DNA of 64,000 nt from Polaromonas sp. (lineage in GTDB: Bacteria; Pseudomonadota; Gammaproteobacteria; Burkholderiales; Burkholderiaceae_C): positions 62,001 to 126,000 of the forward strand of contig NZ_JACPOF010000017.1 in assembly GCF_016185115.1 (NCBI RefSeq), written 5' to 3'. Shown here in pieces: positions 1 through 7,028 of this stretch (its first letter is position 1; each line of letters begins with the position of its first letter). The position numbers and the translations under genes are program-made. Below the pieces are notes generated by a model. That model was given only the letters and a program-made list of their open reading frames with translations, was not told where the DNA came from and ran no database searches.

Positions 1-1
1 C

Positions 2-325
2 CGCATGATCATCGAAGGTGCCAACGGCCCGACGACCCCGGCGGCCGACGACATCCTGCAGGAGCGCAACATCCTCGTGCTGCCCGACGTGATCGCCAAC
101 GCCGGCGGCGTGACGGTCAGCTACTTTGAATGGGTGCAGGATTTCTCCAGCTTCTTCTGGGACGAAGACGAAATCAATGCCAGGCTGGTGAAGATCATGA
201 AGCACGCCTTCGCAGCCGTCTGGGCCGTGTCGCAAGACCAGAAAGTCAGCCTGCGCACGGCAACCTTCATCGTCGCCTGCAAACGCATACTGCACACGCG
301 CGAGCTGCGTGGTTTGTACCCCTGA
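2..325 (+). CDS. gdhA: Glutamate dehydrogenase, C-terminal part (truncated by window start)
   Basis: The visible 107 codons are the C-terminal end of a Glu/Leu/Phe/Val dehydrogenase, which interconverts glutamate with 2-oxoglutarate and ammonium in the cytoplasm. Seen: the [12 protein letters not shown] stretch of the dinucleotide-binding domain, then [18 protein letters not shown], which is highly conserved in the family, and a helical tail ending RELRGLYP. The upstream two thirds lie outside the window. It is followed at once by a strong intrinsic terminator, so it ends its transcript. The NAD or NADP preference cannot be judged from this part. Confidence 0.9.
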   Translation, partial: RMIIEGANGPTTPAADDILQERNILVLPDVIANAGGVTVSYFEWVQDFSSFFWDEDEINARLVKIMKHAFAAVWAVSQDQKVSLRTATFIVACKRILHTRELRGLYP

Positions 326-363
326 ACTGCAGGCAGAGCCGCCCGACGGGGGGTGGTTAAGAG

Positions 364-390
364 AAAACGGCGCTTTCGGGCGCCGTTTTT
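364..390 (+). terminator. Intrinsic terminator of glutamate dehydrogenase gene
   Basis: An AAAACGGCGC / GCGCCGTTTT stem with a short TTTCGG-type loop is followed by a T run. It lies about 40 bp after the dehydrogenase stop codon. Confidence 0.85.
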
Positions 391-402
391 ACTATGGTTG
401 TG

Positions 403-571
403 ATAGCTGCTCACGTACGTATCTATTGGCCTGCAGCCGTTTTTATGCCTGAAAATGGGCATTTTTTGGCTGTTTTTGAGTGTTGAAAGACCTCGAACGA
501 TGCTTCAGGCCTTAAAAGTTAATATGGAACTTAACTTTGAGGTTTTTTTAACGTGTACGTTAAAAATAGGG
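403..571 (+). repeat. Intergenic repeat family 1, copy a
   Basis: The head TAGCTGCTCACG.ACGTATCTATTGGCCTGCAGCC is followed by complementary GGCATTTTTTGGC-type segments, an AAGTTAA...TTAACTT dyad, a T run and a palindrome centred on AACGTGTACGTT (545-566, perfect 10-base arms). A collinear copy lies at 33451-33630 and an inverted partial copy at about 58412-58530. No gene was seen in the gap 391-632. Confidence 0.7.
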
Positions 572-632
572 AGGCAATTCAGCAAGGGGCTGCCAGCACT
601 TCAGCAGCAGCCCGCATCCACCATTCCTCCAC

Positions 633-2057
633 TCAAAGCTGGAAGGCGAGCCCCCTGACCAGCCCCTCCCCCAGCTCACCCCAAAAACCTGGTTTGACAG
701 GGGCGTACGGCGCGGCGTTTGAGATATGCCCATCAATCCAGCGGGTAAATCGCTGGACGTCATCCGGTTTGAAAAAAGCGACCATCAATTCATAGTTGAG
801 GAAAAGACTGCGCCCGTCCAGGTTGGCAGAACCCGCCATCGCCAGTTCGCCGTCGATCACCACGGCCTTGGCGTGAATCATTCGGGGGAGCATCCAGACA
901 CGGCCACCCGCCATGGCCAGGTCCCGCAGCGCAGCATGCCGGGCGACGTCTGCCAGGAGATGGTTGGATTTTTGCGGCATCAGCAGGTCAACGCAGACAC
1001 CACGACGCGCGGCCAGCGTCATGGCCATCAGCAGCGTGGTGCCCGGCACGAAGTACGGCGTTGTCACAAGAATGCGGCGTCGGGCATTAAAGCAGCTGGC
1101 GACCAGCAGGGAATAAACCGTATCGTCTTTTTGATCAGGGCCGCCCGGAACAAACTGGGCCATTGCCGCGCTCCCGGCGGCAAGCCCTTCTTCCTCTGTC
1201 TTCGGGCGAGACGGCAACGCAACAGTCTGTGTCGCAAAGGCCCAGTCCATGTCGAACTGCTGCTGCGCACGGTACGCGAGTTGCCCCTGAAAGTCAAAGC
1301 TGAGATCAGTCCAGGGCGGATGTCGGGCGCCTTGGGCCGGATCACCGACAAAATATTCGGCGGCCAGGTTGCGCCCCCCGCACCAGACGCGCCGGCCATC
1401 GGCAATCACCATCTTGCGGTGATTGCGCATATTCGTTCTGCCCACCAGCGCCGAGCGCAGGGGGGAAACAAAAAAAGAGACCTGCACACCCGCAGCAGAC
1501 AGGCGCCCGAAATGCGGCCTGCCGCCCATATACACCCCAACGCCATCGACAAGCAGGCGCACCCTGGCGCCGGCTTGCGCACGCACCATCAGCAGTTGCT
1601 GCACTTCCTCGCCCAGCACGTCGCGGCCAAGCAAAAAGGTGGAGACATCCAGCGAGGTTTGCGCACTGCCCATGACGCGCCTGAGCGCGGCAAGCGCTTC
1701 CTGGCCATCCTGATGAACCTGCAGCGCGTCGTAGCTGTCGGCAGGTGGCAGGGCCATCGCGGCCGCCAGGTGCTGGAACCTCGCCGCAAGCGAGTCAGCC
1801 TCCAGACCCGGCGCGAAACGCAGCGGCACTTCCGGTGGCGAGAAAGGCGCGCGAAGCGCTTTTCGGTTACCCAGAAAAAAATACAGGGGAAGCGCCACGT
1901 AGGGCAACAGCGCCAGCGAAACCACCCAGGCAATGGCGGCAGAAGGATGGCGGCGTTGCCCCCGGACGTGCGAAGCCAGGACATAGATGACCAGACCTGA
2001 AAAAGCTGTCAGGCCGTGAAGCGTCAGCAGATGACTCAACCCCAAGCTTTGCATCAT
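633..2057 (-). CDS. cls: Cardiolipin synthase (phospholipase D family)
   Basis: Makes cardiolipin by transferring a phosphatidyl group between two phosphatidylglycerol molecules (or related donors) at the inner membrane. Of 474 residues, two N-terminal membrane segments (about 8-28 and 40-62) precede two PLD catalytic motifs. The first is around MRNHRKMVIADG and the second around MIHAKAVVIDGELAMAGSANLD, both of the HxKx4D type. The length suits bacterial cardiolipin synthases. The start is a double ATG with GGAG just upstream in minus-strand sense; the second ATG (2054) is better spaced. It stands alone and converges on the dehydrogenase gene. A 20-bp perfect palindrome lies 16 bp upstream. 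Confidence 0.88.
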   Translation of the reverse strand: MMQSLGLSHLLTLHGLTAFSGLVIYVLASHVRGQRRHPSAAIAWVVSLALLPYVALPLYFFLGNRKALRAPFSPPEVPLRFAPGLEADSLAARFQHLAAAMALPPADSYDALQVHQDGQEALAALRRVMGSAQTSLDVSTFLLGRDVLGEEVQQLLMVRAQAGARVRLLVDGVGVYMGGRPHFGRLSAAGVQVSFFVSPLRSALVGRTNMRNHRKMVIADGRRVWCGGRNLAAEYFVGDPAQGARHPPWTDLSFDFQGQLAYRAQQQFDMDWAFATQTVALPSRPKTEEEGLAAGSAAMAQFVPGGPDQKDDTVYSLLVASCFNARRRILVTTPYFVPGTTLLMAMTLAARRGVCVDLLMPQKSNHLLADVARHAALRDLAMAGGRVWMLPRMIHAKAVVIDGELAMAGSANLDGRSLFLNYELMVAFFKPDDVQRFTRWIDGHISNAAPYAPVKPGFWGELGEGLVRGLAFQL

Positions 2058-2073
2058 GGACTCCGAAACCGCC

Positions 2074-2093
2074 AGGGCCTGTTAACAGGCCCT
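2074..2093. promoter_or_regulatory. 20-bp perfect palindrome upstream of cls
   Basis: AGGGCCTGTTAACAGGCCCT is a perfect palindrome 16 bp upstream of the cls start. It may be an operator or part of the cls leader. No T run follows on either strand, so it does not look like a terminator. Confidence 0.4.
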
Positions 2094-2317
2094 AATCGTC
2101 GCACACGGTGATCTCCCCGCTCCGCCCTCCGTGACATTCATGGCGGTTTCAAAATTTTTGGCCGCGTCGGCGGGACGGTCGGCGCGTGTTCGAGGGTAAG
2201 CGCGGCGCGCGACCCGTGGCAAGCCCTGATTGCGGATTGAAGCGGGTTTGATGTGGCGCAAAACCATGATTTTGCACACGGCGTAAGGTGTCGATCTACA
2301 TCTTCAAAGGGGCCGCC

Positions 2318-3139
2318 ATGCAGACTCATCAATCCATCCTGGTACATCTCGACAGTTCCCCGCGCACGGCTGACCGCATCAGGGTCGCACGCCAGCTCGC
2401 TGAAGAATGGGAAGCCAAAGTCACCTGCATGCCCTGCACCCTGCCCTCGCTGATGCGCTACCCCTTCGCGATTGAAGGCGCAGCACAGGCGGTCGCCATC
2501 ATGGTCAAACTTGACAGGGAGTTCCGCGACAAGGTTCGCGCAACATTTCTGTCCGCAAGCGGCGGATCGCCGCGCCTCGTATGGGCAGAGCCCCTGGCTG
2601 ATGCGCCATGGGGGTTCGCCCACCAGGCGCTTTATGCCGACCTGATGATTCTGGGCCAGCGTGATCCGGAGGACGCCGCTGCCGACGAACTCCCCGCCGA
2701 CTTCCTGCCCAGCCTGCTGGTTGAAAGTGGACGGCCCGCGCTGATACTGCCATTTATCGGCGCAGCGTCGCCCATCGGACAAACGGTTCTGGTGGCCTGG
2801 AAGGAGACACGCGAAGCCGCCCGCGCCGTCTCTGCGGCCATCCCCTGGCTGAAAAAGGCAAAGCAGGTGCACGTCGTTTGTTATGGCGATGCGGCAGACG
2901 TCCCGCTGCAGTCACTCCAGACCTACCTGAAGACACAGGGCGTCACGGCCAGGCTGCATCCCGGCGGGCCGGAAGAAGGTGATGCAGGCGGCAATCTTTT
3001 GTCCATGGCCGCGGATCTGGGCGCAGACCTGCTCGTCATGGGCTGCTACGGCCACAGCCGCGCCCGTGAATGGGTATGGGGCGGCGCCACACGCACCATC
3101 CTGCAGTCCATGACACTTCCGGTGCTGATGTCACATTGA
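2318..3139 (+). CDS. Universal stress protein (Usp family)
   Basis: A 273-residue cytoplasmic Usp-family protein. The C-terminal part carries the nucleotide-binding signature of the family (VMGCYGHSRAREW followed by GGATRTILQSMTLPVLMSH). The N-terminal half begins in Usp fashion (SILVHLDSSPRTADRIRVA) but lacks this signature, so it looks like a tandem Usp with one degenerate half. The ATG at 2318 was chosen because AAAGGGG sits about 8 bases upstream; an in-frame GTG at 2288 is the alternative. Its physiological role cannot be told from sequence. The integron array begins about 45 bp after its stop. Confidence 0.8.
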   Translation: MQTHQSILVHLDSSPRTADRIRVARQLAEEWEAKVTCMPCTLPSLMRYPFAIEGAAQAVAIMVKLDREFRDKVRATFLSASGGSPRLVWAEPLADAPWGFAHQALYADLMILGQRDPEDAAADELPADFLPSLLVESGRPALILPFIGAASPIGQTVLVAWKETREAARAVSAAIPWLKKAKQVHVVCYGDAADVPLQSLQTYLKTQGVTARLHPGGPEEGDAGGNLLSMAADLGADLLVMGCYGHSRAREWVWGGATRTILQSMTLPVLMSH

Positions 3140-3184
3140 GGGCGGGGCTGGCCGGGGCCAGATCCGCGGGGCATCGCCCACGCG

Positions 3185-3271
3185 ACCTAACGTTGAAGGT
3201 AACCGGACCGCAACACTTGCGGCGAAGCCGCGTCCTGCAGTTTCGGGGCCGCGTTGGCCGACCAGTTAGAG
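3185..3271 (-). other. attC site A (distal end of array)
   Basis: Bounded in minus-strand sense by CTCTAAC and GTTAGGT core sites, with the internal pairable GCGGCGAAGCCGC. It lies just after the distal cassette gene, whose TAA stop is inside the core site. Confidence 0.85.
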
Positions 3272-3694
3272 CGCATTCTCTGCTGCACCGAATACGGCCC
3301 GCTTGATGCTGAGAAAGTTCAGAACACCAGCGCATGGCAACGAGAGAGCTCCCACGACGAAAACCGCCAAAACCCAAAGAGGAACTGACTGCGTTTCCGT
3401 TAGGGCGAGGGCAAGCGCGCCAATGCAGATGACCAACCATACAAAGGTGGAGATAGATGCAGCACCCAATCCATAGGCCGAGAACGCATTTCGATGACCG
3501 CTGTCAGAACGCCAGGCCATAAATGCACCAACAAAGTGAGCGAGGGTGCACACGGCCACAAGTGTGACGAATGCGGTCATCGATAGCCGGCCGGGTGGTG
3601 GATTGCCGCCAATTGCGAATGAGGCGACCCCTGTCACGAAAACGAGCAGGAGAATGCCAGCAACAACATTGATCGTCCGACTGATGTATTTCAT
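3266..3694 (-). CDS. Cassette 6: hypothetical four-helix membrane protein
   Basis: A 142-residue protein of unknown function with four likely membrane helices (about 5-27, 38-60, 68-98 and 106-128), so probably an inner-membrane protein. No family was recognised. The ATG is only a few bases past the GTTAGAG core of attC site B and has no clear ribosome site. The stop TAA is supplied by the core of attC site A. As an integron cassette gene it has probably been acquired horizontally and depends on read-through from the attI side for expression. Confidence 0.75.
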   Translation of the reverse strand: MKYISRTINVVAGILLLVFVTGVASFAIGGNPPPGRLSMTAFVTLVAVCTLAHFVGAFMAWRSDSGHRNAFSAYGLGAASISTFVWLVICIGALALALTETQSVPLWVLAVFVVGALSLPCAGVLNFLSIKRAVFGAAENAL

Positions 3695-3696
3695 AC

Positions 3697-3784
3697 GCTC
3701 TAACGTAAAAGTGACCTGGCCAACAACATTCGCGGCGGAGCCGCCTCTTGATGTTGTTGGTCCGTGTTGACTGACAGGTTAAGT
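3697..3784 (-). other. attC site B
   Basis: In minus-strand sense ACTTAAC (a perfect RYYYAAC core) at one end and GTTAGAGC at the other, with GGCGGCTCCGCCGC in the middle. It lies between cassettes 5 and 6. Confidence 0.85.
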
Positions 3785-4219
3785 CTAAGCGTGGACATGT
3801 TGATTAAGCATTTCAGCCACGTAAGGTGTTGCAACCACTTCATACTCAAGTATTCCCATCGTCCCTACCCACTGCCCATTCAGACCAAGAGTGTCAGCGA
3901 AGTGCACAAAGATGCAGAACCTTGCGGCCTCCCCAACCAACAAGTTTTGCAGCGGAACGACGACTTGCCATGGGAACTCACCGGCACGAAACGTGAGCTG
4001 ACGAACCCCATCACCGAAAAAATCCTGGTTGTGAAACCAGACATCTGAGCTCTCCCAAGGTCCAACAAGGGGAACCAGTAGTCCCTCGATTGCTTCCTGG
4101 AGGTTTCCGTCAATCTCCCCGTGCGCGTCGCCCTGATCCGCGAAGAACTCGTGTGTCCCCTTCAAGCTGGCCATCTCGGACCAGTACACATCTTCAGATG
4201 ACACAACGCGAATTCGCAC
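3785..4219 (-). CDS. Cassette 5: hypothetical protein
   Basis: A 144-residue soluble acidic protein of unknown function, rich in aromatic residues (for example VYWSEM, WESSDVWFHNQDFF and EFPWQVVVPLQNLL). The open frame extends to 4285, but those 22 extra codons would lie inside attC site C. The GTG at 4219 was therefore chosen; it has GGGGGAA eight bases upstream. The stop lies one base past site B. No domain or family was recognised. Confidence 0.65.
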   Translation of the reverse strand: MRIRVVSSEDVYWSEMASLKGTHEFFADQGDAHGEIDGNLQEAIEGLLVPLVGPWESSDVWFHNQDFFGDGVRQLTFRAGEFPWQVVVPLQNLLVGEAARFCIFVHFADTLGLNGQWVGTMGILEYEVVATPYVAEMLNQHVHA

Positions 4220-4236
4220 GGTGACTGTTCCCCCAG

Positions 4237-4323
4237 ACTTAACGTTGGCGCTGTACGGCGCGCAGCACGCGTCGCGAAGCGGCAATTTGGGGCTGCGTGT
4301 CCGCGATGAGCAACTTGTTAAAG
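4237..4323 (-). other. attC site C
   Basis: In minus-strand sense CTTTAAC and GTTAAGT cores about 87 bp apart, with a central GCCGCTTCGCGAC-type hairpin. The internal sequence differs from sites A, B, E and F. Confidence 0.8.
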
Positions 4324-4725
4324 CGCATCGACGTCATACTCAAAAGTCTCGTCGTGACGCCACTTCAAAGCAAGCGGCCCACCTTCTATAAAGATGTCCA
4401 CATCGTCACTCGAAGGGTAGCAAAAGTCGTTCCAATATGTGACGAAGGTCTGCCATGGCAGAGACAGCGCAGTGTCCTTGTTCCAAACAGCGATGACGCG
4501 ACCGCCCCTCAGTGGCAGGCTTGCGAGCCAACGGCTGGTTTCATCCGCGTTCCCTGTCGCACTATGCTGAACCATCGTCGAGCCAAAACTCTTGGTCGTG
4601 GAATGGCCAAGTGCCTCAATCTGTGTGGTCGTTAGTGGTTGCAGCGCTTGCAAAACATCGACCGGCAGCACCGCATGCGATGGCTGAGTCCATCTCCATA
4701 CCAAGGGGAAAGTGGCGACGTCCAT
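4318..4725 (-). CDS. Cassette 4: hypothetical protein
   Basis: A 135-residue soluble protein of unknown function. The C-terminal half contains LPWQTFVTYWNDFCYPSSDD followed by a GPLALKWRHDETFEYDV tail, which looks like the conserved face of a small fold, but I could not place it in a family. No signal peptide or membrane helix. The TAA stop lies inside the attC site C core. The start has no obvious Shine-Dalgarno sequence. Confidence 0.7.
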   Translation of the reverse strand: MDVATFPLVWRWTQPSHAVLPVDVLQALQPLTTTQIEALGHSTTKSFGSTMVQHSATGNADETSRWLASLPLRGGRVIAVWNKDTALSLPWQTFVTYWNDFCYPSSDDVDIFIEGGPLALKWRHDETFEYDVDAL

Positions 4726-4740
4726 ATATAGCTACTGTGC

Positions 4741-4800
4741 GCTTTAACGCCGCCGCTCAGCCGACGCCGAAGGCGCTCGGATGCAGCGGCATGTTAAGGC
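4741..4800 (-). other. attC site D (short)
   Basis: In minus-strand sense GCCTTAAC and GTTAAAGC cores bound a 60-bp site with an internal GCGCCTTCGGCG hairpin. It is clearly shorter than the other sites. Confidence 0.8.
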
Positions 4801-4808
4801 GAAGAGCA

Positions 4809-5300
4809 TCACGCGCAACCCTCAACATATTCAACTGCTGGCTTGAGTCCGGCGCGAATTGCTGTGACCTTGCCACCGCTCTCTTCAAAAACGAGAGCCG
4901 CGCGCGCGCCAGCGGCGTCAAGAATAAGGTAATGGCCATCATCGTCGTATTTGTGCGGTCGAACTTCGACTTTGGGATGCATTGCCTTTACTTTGGCCAA
5001 GGAGGCGCCGACTGAAACACGTGCGCTGTTCCGGATTCCACGACCAGCGTCCGCGCGCGTAAGAATGCCTTCTTCGGCCATGAATCGCAAATTCGGGTAC
5101 TTCCTGAACTCCACATACTCGCACCCTTCGCCTGTGTGCCTCTGTTTGGTTCGTTGCTTTAGAGTCGATTCGGCGGCTTCAACGCGCATCCCAAAATGAA
5201 TTGGGCCATACCCTTTAGGTGACAACACATCGGCATGTGCAATTGTCGCTCCCGACACGGCGACAAAAATGAATGAAACAAATCGGAAACCGACAGGCAT
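4809..5300 (-). CDS. Cassette 3: hypothetical secreted protein
   Basis: A 163-residue protein with a clear signal peptide (hydrophobic residues about 5-20, cleavage likely after IAHA near residue 23), so periplasmic or secreted. The mature part starts SPKGYGPIHFGM and has two cysteines (GCEYVEF near residue 60 and the C-terminal EGCA) that could form a disulphide. The layout resembles widespread uncharacterised proteobacterial secreted proteins; no function is known to me. The ATG lies 13 bases past the attC site E core, and AAGGCG from the core may serve as ribosome site. Confidence 0.75.
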   Translation of the reverse strand: MPVGFRFVSFIFVAVSGATIAHADVLSPKGYGPIHFGMRVEAAESTLKQRTKQRHTGEGCEYVEFRKYPNLRFMAEEGILTRADAGRGIRNSARVSVGASLAKVKAMHPKVEVRPHKYDDDGHYLILDAAGARAALVFEESGGKVTAIRAGLKPAVEYVEGCA

Positions 5301-5309
5301 GTTTTCTGC

Positions 5310-5398
5310 GCCTTAACGTGAAGATGACCGGGCCACAACAAGTTGCGGCGAAGCCGCCTTCTGCTGTTTTGGGTCCGTGTCGATTGGCATGTTAAAGC
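5310..5398 (-). other. attC site E
   Basis: In minus-strand sense GCTTTAAC and GTTAAGGC cores 89 bp apart, with the shared GCGGCTTCGCCGC centre. The site lies between cassettes 2 and 3. Confidence 0.85.
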
Positions 5399-5401
5399 GC
5401 G

Positions 5402-5836
5402 TCACTCGAGCACTCCTTGCCTGTACGAGGGTTCCCCATCCACCCTGACGCGAAGAACGTATTGCAGCGGAAAGATGCGGTCTTCTTCAATGTCCATCAA
5501 TTTGGCGAAGCGACTACGTGCGACCTTGTTGCCGAAGGAGACGGGTAGATACCGACCATCGTGAAGCAGCACAGCCCCGTGTGGCTCATTCCAGCCCGAG
5601 TCAGTAGATAGCACCAGGAAGCCCTCGAAGGTTTGCCTTGGCCCTCTAAACTCCGCAGCGACGGAGAGCGAGGATGCATCAAGGGGAACAGCCTTCGCCG
5701 CAACTGGTCTAACCCACGTCTCATCTTGGCCGGGAATATCTTCTTCATCCATTGCGAACTCCCAGATAGGAAACACGGTGAGGTCGTCAACCGAAAGCTG
5801 GTCGATCGGCTTCCGCGTGCTAAGCGTCGCGCTCAT
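5402..5836 (-). CDS. Cassette 2: hypothetical protein
   Basis: A 144-residue soluble acidic protein of unknown function. It opens with a short linker and VDDLTVFPIWEFAMDEED, then a beta-rich body ending with a tail rich in charged residues. No signal peptide or membrane helix, and no family recognised. Translation seems to be driven by AAAGGA, seven bases before the ATG, formed partly by the GTTAAAG core of attC site F. The recombination junction therefore supplies the ribosome site. Confidence 0.75.
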   Translation of the reverse strand: MSATLSTRKPIDQLSVDDLTVFPIWEFAMDEEDIPGQDETWVRPVAAKAVPLDASSLSVAAEFRGPRQTFEGFLVLSTDSGWNEPHGAVLLHDGRYLPVSFGNKVARSRFAKLMDIEEDRIFPLQYVLRVRVDGEPSYRQGVLE

Positions 5837-5844
5837 TGGTAGTC

Positions 5845-5931
5845 CTTTAACGTTGAAGGCAACCGGACCGCAGCCCCAGCGGCGAAGCCGCCTCGTGCAG
5901 GTGCGGCTCCGTGTTGGCCGACCAGTTAGAT
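5845..5931 (-). other. attC site F
   Basis: In minus-strand sense ATCTAAC (a perfect RYYYAAC core) and GTTAAAG cores 87 bp apart, with the shared GCGGCTTCGCCGC centre. It is closely similar to site A. Confidence 0.85.
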
Positions 5932-6174
5932 TGCATGCTCAAGATAGCAACTCAGAATTTGAGCCTTGCGGTAGCGGTCTGGGCCGTTGATATCTTCTTG
6001 CGGTTCATCAAACTCAACCCAATAGAAATACCCGGGACCCTTGAGGGTATCGACTGACTCAGGGCCATCGCACACGGTGCCCATAAAGGACTGCTTCCAT
6101 CCCCCACCAGGCGTAACGGAAACACGAGCGCCAATGCTAAAGCTCTTTCTTTGGATGGTGTTGGGCATAGGCAT
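5926..6174 (-). CDS. Cassette 1 (attI-proximal): small hypothetical protein
   Basis: An 82-residue soluble protein. Residues about 14-65 (GARVSVTPGGGWKQSFMGTV ... YFYWVEFDEP) look like a small beta-barrel, possibly SH3-like, but no family is certain. The frame stays open to 6297, but those codons cross the attI-like site. The ATG at 6174 (or 6168) just downstream of the GTTAGAT core was preferred. The stop TAA lies inside the attC site F core. As the first cassette it should be the best expressed. Confidence 0.65.
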   Translation of the reverse strand: MPMPNTIQRKSFSIGARVSVTPGGGWKQSFMGTVCDGPESVDTLKGPGYFYWVEFDEPQEDINGPDRYRKAQILSCYLEHAI

Positions 6175-6186
6175 ATCGTTTCTGCA

Positions 6187-6245
6187 ATCTAACGTAATGT
6201 ATGCCGCAAAGCCTGCGGTATAAAAATGCGGTTGCAATATAACGT
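6187..6245 (-). other. attI-like recombination site
   Basis: In minus-strand sense the site ends in GTTAGAT, a perfect GTTRRRY core, at the start of the first cassette. Inside it are ACCGCAGG and GCGGCAT hairpin arms. The outer end (ATTGCAAC) departs from the attC core consensus. Its position between the intI fragment and the first cassette suggests attI; a degenerate short attC is the alternative. Confidence 0.6.
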
Positions 6246-6327
6246 GGTCATCCCATCCTCCTGAAACACGCTTGCACATTGGCTCTGCGGCAAACATACT
6301 GTTTATTCACACAGTTATAAACAAGCC

Positions 6328-6477
6328 ATGAAACCTCGCAACCCGCCATTGCAATCTGTGCGCCTTTTGGACCAGGTTCGGGAGCGAATTCGGTATTTGC
6401 ACTATAGCCTCAGCACCGAAAACCCACCTTTACTGGGTCCGGTTTTTCATTCTGGCACGGTCGCACCCACGAAATGA
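6328..6477 (+). pseudogene. intI: Integron integrase, N-terminal fragment
   Basis: A 49-codon open frame. Codons about 11-31 read [20 protein letters not shown], which matches the N-terminal start of integron tyrosine recombinases (the [16 protein letters not shown] segment). After glutamate 31 the similarity stops and the frame ends at 6475-6477. All catalytic parts (the Arg, His and Tyr residues and the IntI-specific insert) are missing, and no further piece lies before the DUF1178 gene. It is divergent from the cassettes, as in functional integrons, so it is a remnant left by a deletion or rearrangement near 6420. Confidence 0.85.
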
Positions 6478-6503
6478 CGTCATCCCATGGATGGCCCAAA
6501 ACG

Positions 6504-7007
6504 CTATTGCAGCGTTTCCTTTAGCGCAGCGGGTAGCGGCAGGGGCATGACCTCTATGCCTTCCTCCAGCAACTCGACCGTTTCTTTCATGCTGGCCTGG
6601 CCGCGAATGTTGCGGGCTTCTGTATCGCCGTAGTGCATGCGGCGGGCTTCTTCGGCGAAGCGGTTGCCTACGTCTTCGGTGTTGGCCATGACCTGGCGCA
6701 GGGCCTTGAGGAAGGCGGATTGGGCTGCGGGGTTCATCACGTTGCTGGCGTCTGCCTGGGCTGGTGCGACAGCCGTTGATGCCGCCGCGCCAGGAGCCGC
6801 TTCAGAAGAAGTGCTGGACGCAGCAGCAGGCGCTGCATGACCACCGAGGTTCAGGCGTGGCGCGCTGGGCATCTTCTGCACGGCCTTGTCTGAACACATG
6901 GGGCACTCGACCAGGCCGCGTGTCAGCTGGCTCTGGAAGTCATCTTCGGACGCGAACCAGCCTTCAAACGAATGCTGGTGGGCGCACTGGAGATTAAGGA
7001 CCTTCAT
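6504..7007 (-). CDS. DUF1178 family protein
   Basis: A 167-residue cytoplasmic protein of the DUF1178 family, function unknown. The N-terminus (MKVLNLQCAHQHSFEGWFAS) and the CPMCSDKAVQKMPSAPRLN segment give a zinc-ribbon-like Cys pattern (C8 with H10, then C-x2-C). An Ala/Pro/Ser-rich linker (about 60-90) joins this to a conserved helical C-terminal half (FAEEARRMHYGDTEARNIRG). It is the last gene of the minus-strand run that starts upstream of nuoA, as is usual in Burkholderiales. Confidence 0.85.
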   Translation of the reverse strand: MKVLNLQCAHQHSFEGWFASEDDFQSQLTRGLVECPMCSDKAVQKMPSAPRLNLGGHAAPAAASSTSSEAAPGAAASTAVAPAQADASNVMNPAAQSAFLKALRQVMANTEDVGNRFAEEARRMHYGDTEARNIRGQASMKETVELLEEGIEVMPLPLPAALKETLQ

Positions 7008-7028
7008 GGTTGCATTATCTGCAAAGCG

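Larger units (their letters stand above)
3185..6477 (-). mobile_element. Integron remnant: six-cassette array plus truncated integrase
   Basis: Six small minus-strand genes, each followed by an attC-like site, run away from an attI-like site near 6187-6245. A divergent plus-strand fragment of intI sits at 6328. Four sites (A, B, E, F) are about 87 bp and share the central GCGGCGAAGCCGC or a close variant. The other two (C and the 60-bp D) are unlike them, which suggests cassettes from different sources. No internal promoters were recognised. The arrangement matches the normal integron geometry, but the integrase is broken, so the array is now probably immobile unless an integrase is supplied in trans. 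Confidence 0.88.

Noticed and set aside
4318..4725. Assigning cassette 4 to a named DUF family (for example DUF2947)
   Set aside because: The resemblance was only a short WxxFCYPSSDD stretch that I could not confirm by alignment.
3185..5931. Could the spaced hairpins be a CRISPR array or a set of tRNA genes?
   Set aside because: Units are 60-89 bp with different sequences, separated by 390-580 bp of coding DNA and bounded by RYYYAAC / GTTRRRY cores. That fits attC, not CRISPR or tRNA.
6421..6460. AAAACC...GGTTTT near the intI break as a terminator for the DUF1178 gene
   Set aside because: The pairing is short and interrupted; I could not support a stable stem with a T run.
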